Shown here: piece after piece, positions 39,740 through 50,591 of the stretch
Layout of the letters: every line of letters begins with the position of its first letter
Position numbering within the stretch: the first letter of the stretch is position 1
Source of the DNA: Plumapathes pennacea
Taxonomy: Eukaryota; Cnidaria; Anthozoa; Antipatharia; Myriopathidae
Length of the DNA: 64,000 bases
Direction: 5' to 3'
Assembly (NCBI GenBank): GCA_964036295.1
Contig: OZ038469.1
Location: forward strand, 9,502,067-9,566,066
The notes under the pieces: generated by a model
Databases searched by the model: none
Seen by the model: only the letters and a program-made list of their open reading frames with translations
Told to the model about the DNA's origin: nothing
Translations under genes and position numbers: made by a program

Positions 39740-40350
39740 ACAAGACTGGTATTGTGAGCTCGTTGGTGGGGTCGAGACCAGAAGACACTAAAATGGAAAG
39801 TAGAGACAAGAGCGAAACTCCCAGAAGAGACTTTCAGTTTCTCAACAGAAAAATATCACAAACTATAGAGAACTTGTCTTTTGACACCTTCTAGAATGAA
39901 ACCTATTTTACTATAAATTGCTATTACAACTCTCAGACACTTGCTCCTTAAAGGTTGAACGACTCTACATTTTGAGCTTAGAAGTGGAAAGGTTAGCCAG
40001 CAAGAAAAGAATGATGCATGAGTTATCTTTTCATGCACAGTCAACTTTGAACACTTTAATCAGAGGCCACGATAACCTAGCCTTCGCTTCAATACTATAT
40101 ATATTTTTTACTGAATGCGTTTCTTCTATGAGGCTTTCGAGTATCCGAGCTCTGTAACAAATATAAATTGAAAGCGAGCAATGTAACAGAAACTTGTTTA
40201 TAATATTATTGCGGTTTTGTTCACAGCGTGTTCAGTCATTTGTGACTAACAAATTCAATGTTCAGTACTATTTCGGTATATTTTATTTCTAGTATACATT
40301 ACCACTGCGGAACAGTGTTAAGGCTACTTGATCGAATGGAAGAAATATTT
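39740..40350 (-). mobile_element. Helitron-like element, diverged copy C
   Basis: GTGAGCTCGTTGG...GGTCGAGACCAGAAG at 39752 and the order of following segments match the 3' half of copy A in the same orientation. The terminal hairpin is degraded. The inner half is missing. Confidence 0.6.
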
Positions 40351-40478
40351 CAACATGCACTGTACGATAAGCCGAATTATTACACGACTAGACAGCTCAG
40401 AGGGCCGATACAGAAAACCCACCAATCAGATCGCTCCTTTGCCGGCCTGGTATTTTCTAAGTATCAGACCGGATATGA

Positions 40479-40898
40479 TCACGTAAGATTACGCATATTT
40501 TTCTGAGCTGAAAAAATAATCAATATGGCGGACCAAGATGTGGCTGTAAGGAATATTAAATGACTACATTTATAAAAGAAACGGAAATGAAATTCGAAGA
40601 AAACCATTCCACCATTATTTTCCGCATATTCAGTAACGCAAGGTTCTTCGTCAACAATCGAGTATCTAAGACCCGTAGGCGTTTTTAAACCAAAAGTTTG
40701 CAAAATTGACATAGCTTTCTTTGCACTATTTCTTTCTTTTTCACTATGATAATCGTCTGGGTCAAACCCGTCGTTGTCATGGGCGCTATGACCACCAAAG
40801 TCTGTTTCTTCGTCTTTACCTCTATCGTGTTCATCTCCGTCATGATCACCACCGTAATCTCCACCCATAGGATTTAATGGAATTTCTTCGTCTGCCAT
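40479..40898 (-). CDS. Acidic Asp/Gly/His-rich small protein of the virus-like element
   Basis: I take the start as the ATG at 40898 (MADEEIPLNPMGGDYGGDHD) because upstream residues overlap the end of the preceding gene. The first 60 residues are rich in D, G, H and E. A SAKKAMSILQTF segment follows, then GMVFFEFHFRFFY. The last ~40 residues may be read-through into flanking sequence. No function is known. Confidence 0.45.
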   Translation of the reverse strand: MADEEIPLNPMGGDYGGDHDGDEHDRGKDEETDFGGHSAHDNDGFDPDDYHSEKERNSAKKAMSILQTFGLKTPTGLRYSIVDEEPCVTEYAENNGGMVFFEFHFRFFYKCSHLIFLTATSWSAILIIFSAQKNMRNLT

Positions 40899-40926
40899 TT
40901 TTTGTAAGATTACTAAAATCATTAAG

Positions 40927-41346
40927 TCAATAAATTTTTGAGACACCATATGCTAAACCAGCTACAGTCAATCCCGTAAATATCATCTCTCCATTCTTTT
41001 GGTCTTTGCTTGGAGTATAATAATTGTTGAAATTAGGTTCTTTTAAATTTCCAACTGATTCATCTGGATGTGCTTCAGCATAAGCTTTCAACGCTTCGTC
41101 TACGCTTCGAAAATTATAGGAAGCGATGAATTTATCTTTTTCTCGTTCCTCTTGCCAAAGTCCTATTTTTCCCATTTTTTCTTTCCAATCGTTGTAATCT
41201 TTTTCATATTTTTCCATCGCCAAATCATGTCTTTTTCTTTCTTTGTCTTGCTCTTTTCCTGATAAAAATTTTGCCAAATAACTATCTCCAATGAAAGTTC
41301 CTGTATTTAATATAGCCCCAATAGCGGTCGTTAGAATTATTTCCAT
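40927..41346 (-). CDS. Small protein with N-terminal membrane segment and coiled coil
   Basis: 139 residues from a true ATG, complete and unbroken. MEIILTTAIGAILNTGTFIG is hydrophobic, followed by a charged helix (KEQDKERKRHDLAMEKYEKD) and a C-terminal hydrophobic stretch (FTGLTVAGLAYGVSKIY). Such small membrane proteins accompany polymerase-B elements in invertebrate genomes. The role is unknown, possibly virion or membrane associated. Confidence 0.6.
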   Translation of the reverse strand: MEIILTTAIGAILNTGTFIGDSYLAKFLSGKEQDKERKRHDLAMEKYEKDYNDWKEKMGKIGLWQEEREKDKFIASYNFRSVDEALKAYAEAHPDESVGNLKEPNFNNYYTPSKDQKNGEMIFTGLTVAGLAYGVSKIY

Positions 41347-41564
41347 TCTTTTATTTAGAATGGTGATAGTAATTATTTATGTTAATAATCCAACTGTAAA
41401 ACTAAAAGATGTCATAGCACTCCTGTTAAGTTATAAGTATGACTATTCTCTATCACAACCCCACTCAAATCCTTTATTGGTATCTGGTTTGCCTTCAATA
41501 AATTAATAAAACTTTTTCCAAGTAGAATTCCACATACTGTTAAGGTACTAGTGTTCATTTTGAC

Positions 41565-41792
41565 TCATGAATTTATTTTCTTAAGTTGGAATAATTTTTT
41601 GAGATAATCTCTCGCGTATATGGTAGCAATTATCACTCCTGTCCATTCGACGGCATTCATCAAACTCGAAGAAGGATCTGAAGTTTCTGCCTTTCTTAAC
41701 GCTTTCTTAGCGGAGTATCCGATTCCTGCAGAAATCGCAACCAGAGCGACTGCCTCTTTCGCATTACTAACAAGTTTACTGTCACTACTCAT
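41565..41792 (-). CDS. Small two-segment membrane protein
   Basis: 75 residues from ATG at 41792 (MSSDSKLVSNAKEAVALVAI). Two hydrophobic stretches (VALVAISAGIGYSA and WTGVIIATIYA) flank a polar loop with two alanine- and lysine-rich turns. Complete and unbroken. The function is unknown. Confidence 0.55.
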   Translation of the reverse strand: MSSDSKLVSNAKEAVALVAISAGIGYSAKKALRKAETSDPSSSLMNAVEWTGVIIATIYARDYLKKLFQLKKINS

Positions 41793-41977
41793 TTTGAAAT
41801 ACGAAATAATAATCTTTAAGTCACTCCATATCAACATTTGGTTGATTCTTTTGTTTTGGTTTTGGTTTTTCGACTGGAGTTGATTCTTTCTCTTGATTAG
41901 TCTCAACGGTTTCTCTCACAACCATTTCATGTTCGACAGATTCTTCAGCTTTTGGTAGATAAAAAAATCTATAACCG

Positions 41978-42235
41978 TTATATATCATAAAAAAAACCTA
42001 TCAAACCGGCTGTCATTTGTAATCCATTAGTCACATCCAAGAAACTCAAAGGATTAACACTTTCATTGTTTTTTTTATTTTCCTGACTCTTCTTTAATGC
42101 TTCTCTTGCTTCCTTGTTCTTTTTTGCCAAGGCTTTACCAGCGGCGACTTTCTTTGGATCTTTTTTCTTCTCAGGTTTCTTTTCGATATCAGTCTGAATA
42201 TTTGTTATTTGATCTGTAGATTCTGACATTTTCAT
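41978..42235 (-). CDS. Lys-rich small protein with C-terminal hydrophobic segment
   Basis: It begins MKMSESTDQITNIQ and has a strongly basic middle (KKDPKKVAAGKALAKKNKEA), then a hydrophobic end (GLQMTAGLIGFFY). The frame ends shortly after this. A shifted frame continues with polar residues to about 41840, suggesting that a frameshift removed a longer C-terminus. Confidence 0.5.
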   Translation of the reverse strand: MKMSESTDQITNIQTDIEKKPEKKKDPKKVAAGKALAKKNKEAREALKKSQENKKNNESVNPLSFLDVTNGLQMTAGLIGFFYDI

Positions 42236-42256
42236 GAAATCGCTTGCAAATTCTTA

Positions 42257-42292
42257 AGTCATGTTAGCATTTTGTTAGAAAAATGCTAACGA
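42257..42292. terminator. Perfect-looking hairpin between element genes
   Basis: GTTAGCATTTTGTTAGAAAAATGCTAAC forms a hairpin in the gap between the genes at 42235 and 42306. It might act in transcript ending or be a relic recombination site. The role is inferred only from position. Confidence 0.35.
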
Positions 42293-42305
42293 AAGAGAAA
42301 TACAT

Positions 42306-42841
42306 TTATTCTTTCTTTATTTCAACTTCATCTTTTGTAAATACAACATGTTTTGCAATATTACAACCAACTTTGAAAAAAGCTACGACGTCTCCATATT
42401 CCTCAGAAACGTTTGACGCATACCTCCCAATTCTTCTTCCTAATTGTTTATTATTCACCAAATCTTTCTTCAAAGACTCTTCTTCATCAAAAGTAAGAAA
42501 ATACAAAAGCACTTTAACAATTCCTTCAACAGCTATCCCATTCCATCTTTCATTAATTCTTGACCAGATTTTTCTTCATAAACTTTGAATAAAGATTCTA
42601 TTTCAGGATCCTTCCTTTTTCTAATATCAATTTCACTTATGTTCTCTCCAACATATTTTTCCAAACAATCCAACATGGCAACTGACGCAAGAATATCTCT
42701 TTTTCTCAATATTTCAATTTGTACCTCTGGATCTATTTCAGGTTCTTCTTTTTTCTTTCTTATTCTTGGTTTTCTTTTTGGTTTCGGTTCTTCTTTTGGT
42801 TGATTCTCTTCAAGGTTGACATAATCTTTCACTGTTTCCAT
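42306..42841 (-). pseudogene. Basic/acidic small protein of the virus-like element, frameshifted
   Basis: It starts METVKDYVNLEENQPKEEPK with a proline-lysine-rich N-terminus (KPKRKPRIRKKKEEP), then a helical part (IEILRKRDILASVAMLDCLE). The first frame stops at 42533. The adjacent frame 42512-42306 continues with TFDEEESLKKDLVNNKQLGR, so a one-base shift near 42530 splits one gene of about 175 residues. No function is assigned. Confidence 0.45.
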
Positions 42842-42864
42842 TTTTATTTGCGAAAAATGAAGTC

Positions 42865-43501
42865 TTAAATTGTTCGTTCAACATGAAACGAAAATGGATG
42901 ACGAAGAGAAAAACACATTCTTGAGTGTTTCTCATTTTTTAAAATTTCACAAATAATTTTCTTTTCATTATTATAAATTCCAGAACCAAACTTTTTGAAA
43001 AGTAAATCCGTTCCATCAGATCTGGATTATGAAATGCAATCACACATCCAAGATTTTCTCTGAATGGTTTCGCGATGCTAGTCAATTGTTGTGTTAAAAC
43101 CCAAACAGAAATTCCAATATGTCTTCCACTAAACGCGAGATCAATGAGTTTACTGCTTCGCTTCTTCACATCTGCACTCACTGCACAATCATCAAGAATT
43201 ATGAGAACTTTGGTTTGTCATCCATTTTGTTGTCGTGAAACAAATCAGCACAAATTTCCAGACACTCTTCAACGTCTTCAGATTCATTCGCATTTGGCAT
43301 CATGACGAAAAAGCATTTGTCAAGATTAGCAAATCCTTCATAAGTTTTATTTGTTGCGAAAGTTGGGCAAATCAAGACGATAAAGTCCAAGACATGTCTA
43401 AAAGGTCTTCTCAAAAGATCAACCAAGTATTTTGTTTTTCCACAATTAGTTGGTCCAGTGATTAAGCAATGAAATGGTACTTTTGATTTCATATTTTCCA
43501 T
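42865..43501 (-). pseudogene. FtsK/A32-type packaging ATPase, frameshifted
   Basis: ATG at 43501. The Walker A loop GPTNCGKTK is at residues ~15-23, and FIVLICPTFATNKTY follows. After a one-base shift near 43195 the Walker B strand reads VLIILDDCAV, then RHIGISVWVLTQQLTSI (sensor-like region). Another shift near 42990 leads into the last ~45 residues, ending at 42865. In Polinton-like elements and related DNA viruses this enzyme pumps DNA into capsids. The active-site motifs are readable but the gene is broken. Confidence 0.7.
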
Positions 43502-43524
43502 TTTGGATATGAGATCATATATTT

Positions 43525-43790
43525 TTAAGTCTTGGAATCTCGAGAAGATGGTTGAATTCTCACATCTTTTACAACTCCGTCACTAACTAAAACTGCTGCA
43601 TCAGACACAACAAAGATGTGACAAGCAACAGTTGTAGAAGAAAGTCCTGCCACGTCAACAACTAATCTCACACCATCCTGAGACCTTCCTACCACAATTC
43701 CGTCTCCATGAAGATTATTACCTGGTGTGGATCTTAAATTGACCCACAACGCGAACTTGTCATAATTATAAAAAGTCGATTTCCTTGAAG
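43525..43790 (-). pseudogene. Structural-protein-like fragment fused to the polymerase remnant
   Basis: The minus frame reads FYNYDKFALWVNLRSTPGNN, then LHGDGIVVGRSQDGVRLVVD and HIFVVSDAAVLVSDGVVKD. The alternating beta-type pattern and place in the element suggest a virion-protein C-terminal domain, but this is a guess. It is joined directly to the truncated polymerase end at about 43790-43800, so its own start is lost. Confidence 0.35.
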
Positions 43791-43799
43791 TGAAGCCTT

Positions 43800-46700
43800 G
43801 CTTTGTCACCATACTTTTTCTTGATGTAACCGTAGTGAAAATCATACATAATCAATTTACTAAGATCAAGGATGGTCATGTTTTGACTAACTTAGAAAAT
43901 TGTGATTCATCAGTTGTAAGTTTAATATTTACTCGATTCGGATATTTTCCATCGTTTTTCCAAAGAGAGAATTATTCGTGAGTTTATAAAAGTTTTTCTC
44001 AAACTTCGTCTTCCCATTCATTCTCTTCTTCGTATTATATAAGATGTAATCTTTCATGAAATCTTTTTCATCAAAGGTGATCATTCTGTGAACCATTTTA
44101 ATCTTCAAACCCATCTTCATATAATATTTCAATAACTCATGATGAAGCACGTATTTCTCTTTGTTATAAAAAGTAGAAACTAACTTTGTTTATTTTCCTT
44201 CTCTCTGGTGCTAATGGATAATCATTATGTAGATTGTGTAACTCTTTTGTATATTCCAAATCAACTTCGAGAATTGATTGCGGAATTGTAAAAGGTTCGC
44301 CTTTTTGAATATCATTAGTCATATCATCAACAATATTATGTGATACCCACTCAAAATTTGAATAAGGCATCTTTTTCGACATAGCTAATCCATAAAGATT
44401 ATTTGCATCCAAATATTTAATAAAAGTATTTTTCAACTTTTTGTCATAATTCTTCATGTATTTGTTATTTGCCTTCGAATATTTCCCCGTAATCATTGAT
44501 ACTCCACCTCTTATTCCTCTCTCAAACATCATAAACATATCATAATCTCTTAATAATTCTGGTTCAGCTCCACCCCTCTTGAAAAATGCGTCCCAAGTCA
44601 GACCAGGTGTAGTAGTGAGCAGGATCAAGACCATAAGATTCCATAGAAACACTTTGAAATTTTTCAAAAACATCAGCAAGGAATAAAACATCCGTTCGTA
44701 AATAAAGATCATGATACTCTCTAAAATTTTTTATATTGAAAGTTTTCCAAACATTTTGTGCATGTTCATAATCACTATTTGAGATATCCTTTTTACTCAA
44801 AATCGAATAAAACATCTCAATGGCAGGTAACTCTTTTTCTTTGAATCTTTCAAAAGAGTTAAAATAATCATAAGGAAACACACCTTTCCTTTTTATAAGA
44901 TTCAACTCATCTCCTTTGAAAAATTGTGATGTTATTTTGAAATCTTCATCTTCAAGCGTCTGAACCATTCCATCAAGAATACTCAACAAAAACTTATAAC
45001 TATCGATAAACCTTGCTTGTATATTCATTGACGTCATTTTCTCTGAACCATCATTATTCATTATTGCTTTTCCTTCCTTATCCCGAGCAACCTCCTCGTC
45101 AACCTTTATATATTTCTCTTCATTAAGTGGAATACAATTAACTCTCTCTCCATCTTTTGCTAATTCCTTTATGAACAAATGTGCATAATAATTTTGAAGA
45201 TTATGAAAAATGATGGGAATCGTTCTTTGTGTTCTGACTTTCAAATTACATTTAGAATGTGCTGCTCCTCTAAACTTTCCTGTCAAATGACAATGATCTC
45301 TGACTTTTAGTAAATTTATATTATCAGAACTAAACTCACCCTCTGAACCTTTACAAATGTAACAAACATCTTGAGAATGGTAAGATTCTTTTTCTTTCTC
45401 ATCAAAAATCATCTTCTTTGGATTTTTCAAATATTTTTCACAAATCTCCATTATATCACGATCAATCATAGAATTAAACTTTTCAACAACATCATCTTCT
45501 TCACTTTCTTTTGTGTAAACTACTTGCTTTGGTTTCATGAGATTTTCATCAAAACAAACAATCGTATATGAAAATCCACATGGAATATGTTCTTGAATGT
45601 TTGTGGTAAAATATTTCTTATCTGATTTTGATTTTGATTTTTCTTTATTTTCTGGTTTTTTTATTCCAAGTTTTAACAATCTTTGTTTTGTTTCTTCACT
45701 CATCTTCGACTCATCGTCTACAATCACTTTGCTGAAAGACTCAAAATCTGCATAAATCACAATAAACTTACAAACTTTTTCATGAGTTGGCATTATGGCC
45801 GCTGATCCTTCGTTTGAAAAACAAACATTCTTATGTTTTTCAAAATATTTGTCATAAAAATGGTTAAAACAATTCCTACAAACATTTACCTTATTTTCAT
45901 GTTTCGTATATTGACTCCTTAATAATCTTGACAATGAATTTATAACACAATAACGTCCTTCGTAAAGTAATAAATCTATTACTTTGTCACCAGATTCTTC
46001 TTTCACTGGTCTCAGTGGAAAAATCCTCCTTTCTCTCGTTGACAATCATCATACCCAACTACACAAATCTTATGTCCTGGATTATTTTTCTCAAAAATCA
46101 ATGGTCCTTTCTTAATATCAACTGGAAATTTAATACCTTCCCAATTGAAATATTTAACTTTCTCTCAAAGATGAATCTATCCTTTCAGAATTTTTCTCCT
46201 TTGGGTTAAGTGCTCTCAAAATAGACCATTTAAAACATTTATTATCATTATTTTGAATATTCGGCACTGCCTTCTTATTAATTATCCTTTTTGGAAGACC
46301 ACTGTAAGTTCCTCCAGAAATTGGTGTAAATTCATCAAATTTAATAGTCAAATATTCAACCTTCTCAAAAACCCAACCAGATCCAAGATGAACAAATTCC
46401 TCTGACTTTTCCAACAACAATTGTGACATTGTCTTGTAAAACTCAATATTAGTACTTTCATAAATCTCCTCCATCTCCTGATTTTTATGATGATAAATTG
46501 ACTCTTCCATACTCGTCTTTACTAAGCATCTTGTAAACACATGATAAAGCAAACTGAACCTTGAATGGTTTTGAAAATTCTCGAAAATTTTCCAATATAC
46601 TTTGTTGATTTCTGTTGAAAAATGTTGGAAAATCCATTTGTTGTTGGCCTCTAATCCTAATGCTAATCTTAATTTTTCCTCTAAGAAACTCTTCTGACTC

Positions 46701-47105
46701 CGGCTCTGGTTGTTTTTCTTCATCATTTGATTTTGGTTGAGATATGGATTCTTCATCTTCATTGCACTATCCCTAATTCCTCCTTCTGGAATTAAATTAA
46801 TAAGCCCTTCACCAACTCTTCTTAAATTCTTAACAAACCAATCTAACCAACTTTCTTCTTTTCTAGTAGCAGAAATTGGTTTAACACCATTAGGAAGAAT
46901 AGTTCTAGGAGCAGGGATTGGGGGCTCGATCTTTTTAAGGAGAATAGTTCTAGGGGCAGGGATTGGGGTCTCAATCTTTCTTTGTTTTCTTCTCAGCCTG
47001 AGCTTTAGAAATCGCCTCCTTAAGCTCTGACTTATTCATTCTCCACCTCCCTTTAATATCCAATTCTTTCGCAATTCCTTTTCTCAGTTCGTATAGAGTA
47101 GACAT
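43800..47105 (-). pseudogene. Type-B DNA polymerase of the virus-like element, broken
   Basis: Probable ATG at 47105 (MSTLYELRKGIAKELDIKGR, a SAP/Rho-N-like start), then a proline-rich stretch. Readable pieces lie at 46960-46154, about 46150-46020, 46045-44564, about 44600-44164 and 44150-43929. Motifs seen: IYADFESFSK (exonuclease I), HNLQNYYAH (exonuclease II region, with Tyr where an Asp is expected), CYICK...DHCHLTGKFRG...CNL (zinc-binding, endonuclease VII-like), YLDANNLYG (polymerase motif A) and LTNNSLFGK (motif B). Frame changes occur near 46975, 46155, 46020, 44600 and 44170. The DTD motif C is missing: the segment YGDKARLHFKEIDF ends at a deletion. It replicates element DNA in the family. 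This copy cannot be active. Confidence 0.8.
46893..46980. repeat. Two tandem ~45 bp units in the polymerase N-terminus
   Basis: GAATAGTTCTAGGxGCAGGGATTGGGG occurs twice (about 46896 and 46941). On the minus strand it encodes PIPAPRTIL twice, a proline-rich linker expanded by duplication. Confidence 0.8.
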
Positions 47106-47373
47106 CTTTTGTTTTTGTCTTAATAAGTCCTTAAGCCATATTTTTCAAAAAACTAAAAAAATGCTAGCACAATTCTAATTTGTCATGTTAGTGAGTGGTG
47201 GGTTATGAGCCAGAGTCTACATATTAATTCTAAATTGTCTTGAGCGGGTTTTGTCGCTAATGAAAGATCGACAGAAAAGTCGACAGGAAATTTACTGTGA
47301 ATCTATTTTACCACTGCTAGCAAATAGCTTCACGTACGCTTTGCGGACCTATGTTTCGTCAAGTTATCAGTTG
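47106..47373. other. Right flank of the virus-like element, no gene seen
   Basis: This is AT-rich to about 47170, then ordinary sequence. The element border and any terminal repeat could not be placed. Confidence 0.35.
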
Positions 47374-47828
47374 CTCGCGCGGGGCGTGGCCCCGGCGAGC
47401 TTAAAATTGGAGTTTTTTTTCTTCTGGGTCGAGAATCAGCACACGGTGATTGGTTCATATGATCATGTGATATGCGAAGACGTATACCGCCGCCCGGTTG
47501 GCTCAGTTGGTTGAGTGCCGGTCTTTCGTGCGGGAGGTCGCGGGTTCGAACCCCGGCCGGACCAGCACTCAGGGTCTTAAAATAACTGAAGAGAAGATGC
47601 TGCCTTTGTTTCTATCAGAAAATGGTAATGTCTTCACTTGGCTCGGCTGACTACGTAAAATGGCGGTCCCGTCTCCCTATACTTCTATACTTGATTACAG
47701 GGGGACGTAAAAGAACCACTGAGGACGTAAACAAATCTCTGGCAGTGACCACCCTCAGTGCCTGTACTCCACAGTAATATGGCGAAGCCAAATTGTTGCT
47801 GAAAAGCCCCTTGAGGGGAGCATCAATA
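47374..47828 (+). mobile_element. Helitron-like 5' fragment carrying a second SINE copy
   Basis: 47374-47484 repeats the GC-rich start and following ~110 bp of copy B. The SINE follows at about 47485-47828, with A box TGGCTCAGTTGG (47499-47510) and B box GGTTCGAACCC (47543-47553). Since both the upstream part and the SINE junction are shared with 3407-3894, they derive from the same insertion event. The SINE tail lacks the (TATG)n run. Confidence 0.75.
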
Positions 47829-47829
47829 A

Positions 47830-48470
47830 CTAGACTGGCCTTGCCAGTGAGCTCGCGGCGTGAGTTGGGTCGAGACCAGAATATAAAATGGAAAGTAGGG
47901 GACAAGAGCGAACTCCCAAGAGAGACTTCCAGTTTCTCACCATAAAAATATCACACAGTATAGAGAACTTGGCTTTTGACACCTTGATTAAACTAAAAAT
48001 TATTATTACAACACTCATACACTTGCTTCTTAAAGGTTGAGCGACCCTGCATCTTGAGAATGCGTGACATATCTTTTTATGCACAATCGATTATGACAGT
48101 TTGACCTTGACTCATATTTCTAATCAGAGGCCACGATTAATCCAGCCTTCGCTTCACTACTTATGTGTTTTCTTTTGTTAACTCAATACGTTTCTTCTAT
48201 CAGGCTTTCGAGTATTCGTGCTCTGTAACAAATATAAAATTGAAAGCGAGGAATGTCACACGAGAGATGTTTACAATATTATTGCGTTTTTGTTCACAGT
48301 GTGTTCAGTCCATTTGTGACTGCAAATTCAATCCTCAGAATTATTTCGGTGTATTTTTCATTTCTGGTATTTAATGAACATTGCGAAACAAAGGCTACTT
48401 TAAAGCCATTTTAGTATATTCTGGTCTCGACGCAACTCACGCCGCAAGCTCACTGGCAACGCCAGTCTAG
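47830..48470. mobile_element. Head-to-head Helitron-like 3' ends (copies E and F)
   Basis: 47830-48405 is a minus-oriented copy whose 3' hairpin and CTAG (47830-47833) abut the SINE. 48405-48470 is a plus-oriented 3' end finishing ACTGGCAACGCCAGTCTAG before T. The junction lies near 48405 (GGCTACTTTAAAGCC). The open frame 48165-48374 is the same shadow frame as 339-548. Confidence 0.7.
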
Positions 48471-49684
48471 TGCGTGGAAGTTAACTGCATCTGTTATCTG
48501 TGTTGCTCAAGCTTTACGTAGAGGCACACACAACAACCGTGTATTGAACAAGAACTGTCTTTTTAATGTTCATCTGCCGAGTACATACAGTTGACTGATG
48601 TATCGGTTATTGTAGTCTGTTCATGGCATGCTGATCATTTTAAATATCACGGTAGGATTATGTTACGAATACGAACTGCTATAAATGTCAAACTGTCACA
48701 GCATCCCATCCAAACTCAACACCGTTTGGCTCTGTGGAATAAACTGGATTTTAGGGATTAATAATTATGGTTGCGTTGCTAAGTTCACCGCGGAAATGTG
48801 AAGGATTTGATTATTTGAAGGATACCGCTACGGGATTGCAAATAACTCTGTCGCCGCTAATTATTTAGTCCCGATGAAACTTTCTGTGGCGACAAAAAAT
48901 ACTTCTGGGAAGATAACAGGCCGAAAACAAAAACCAAAGCTACAATGAGCTTTTGCCGTAAAACAAAAGCGATCTATGCTTTACACTGTACATGACATAA
49001 ATGCTTCTGCTTATCGTACATTGCCTGTTGAAATGTTTCTTCCATTCGATCTGTACCTTTGTTTCGCAATGGTCATTGTATACTAGAAATGAAAAATACA
49101 CCAAAATAGTGCTGAGAATTGAGTTTGCAATCACAAATGGACTGAACACGCTGTGAACAAAAGCGCAATAATATTGTAAACAAGTCTCGTGTTGGGCTCG
49201 TGTTACATTCCTCGCTTTCAATTTTATATTTGTTACAAAGCACGAATACTCGAAAGCCTGATAGAAGTGAAATGCATTCAGTTAAAAAAACAAGACAGAC
49301 TAGTATTGAAGCGAAGGCTGGATTAATCGTGGCCTCTGATTAGAATTAAGTGTTCGAAGTCAAACTGTCAAAATCGATTCATAAAAAGACAAGTCACGCA
49401 TTACTCAGATTTAGGTGGGCAACCGTTTCGCTTCTAAGCTCAAAATGCAGAGTCGTTCAACCTTTAAGAACCAAGTGTATGAGTATTGTAATGATAAATT
49501 GTTAGTTTAATCAGGCTTCATTTAAAAAAAGTGTCAAAAGCCAAGTTCTCTATACTGTGTGATATATTTCTGGTGAGAAACTGGAAGTCTCCCAGAAGTA
49601 CCGCTCTTGACCTTGCTTTCCATTTTAGTTTATTCTGCTCTTGACCCAACTAAAGCCGCGAGCTCACTGGCAACGCCAGTCTAG
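48471..49684 (+). mobile_element. Helitron-like element, copy G
   Basis: It is plus-oriented, with hairpin ACTGGCAACGCCAGT then CTAG at 49681-49684 and T. From about 48690 it is colinear with 3960-4918. 48480-48690 is extra sequence not shared with copy B. Confidence 0.65.
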
Positions 49685-50093
49685 TGCTAACTAGCTGCGC
49701 GAAGACTTGTTTATCAGAATTATTAGAAACACAAGATCGATGATTTTGTGAAGGAGAGCAAAGGGGGCTTTTTTGACTTATACCGGCACAACAGTCATCT
49801 GTATTCCCGATTTAAGGTATCAGGATACCCTCCGGACTTTGCCAGATTCGAAAACATTCTTTTTGGCTTAACGAAATTACTACATGTTTTACCTTGTGTT
49901 TCTGAAAACAAAATTTGTATACCTTTTTTTTTTCCCCGAGATATTTAAACGAAAGGATTTTATCTTTCTCTTTCTCACCGGAAACTAGCTGTTAACAGAT
50001 CGTTAGTATCTACTGTAACTGCGCAGCATGCGGCTTGTGCGTCAGTCATGCAAAGCAATACAGTACAAATTTTAGCCGCGCGACGGGTAAAGC

Positions 50094-50330
50094 TGGTGTT
50101 ACGCTGGTCGATTTGCAGCGACGATTTGCAACGCCGATTTGCTCCAAATTCGCGCAACGGTGTTGCAAGTTTATGAATTGCTTTCAAAAACTTGCAACGC
50201 GTTGCAACACTGCAAACATCGCGAAAAATCGTTCGCAATGGAGTGTCTCACCTGAGCAATTTTTAGCGCAACATCGTATCGTTGCAAATCGTCGTTGCAA
50301 ATCGACCAGTGTAACACCACCTTAACGCAT
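50094..50330. mobile_element. MITE with inverted GGTGTTAC ends
   Basis: GGTGTTACGCTGGTCGATTTG at the start and its complement at the end (CAAATCGACCAGTGTAACACC) are inverted, and the interior repeats TTGCAACG-type phrases. The target duplication is unclear. Confidence 0.65.
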
Positions 50331-50591
50331 GACTATTAAACAGCAAATCTGCAAGAATAACGAAATGCCGCAAGAAACCTTTCCTTGTACGCCTTTGTGA
50401 ACGCTTTTCTGTGTTTACGCTGAAACAAATTAAATATAACCACGTGAGCGACGAATGTCACAACGTGTGATTCTTGCACAATGCCGATTTATAAACCTTG
50501 AGCAGCGCGTGAACCACGCTCGATGGTGGTCGCTCAAGAGCACTCCTGCTTTCGCAGCTCTCTTTTTAGAACGAGTGTGTCGTTTGCTTGA

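Larger units (their letters stand above)
40479..47105 (-). mobile_element. Virus-like integrated element with type-B DNA polymerase (Polinton/adintovirus-like), decayed
   Basis: This AT-rich block has all genes on the minus strand: DNA polymerase B, a structural-protein-like fragment, a packaging-type ATPase and at least five small proteins, packed with little space. Gene content and compact layout resemble Polinton/adintovirus-type elements. No integrase, protease or clear major capsid gene is seen, and terminal repeats were not found on either side. Nearly every larger gene is broken by frameshifts, and there is an internal deletion at the polymerase 3' end. I infer an old, inactive insertion upstream of or within the MOXD1-like gene. 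Confidence 0.7.
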
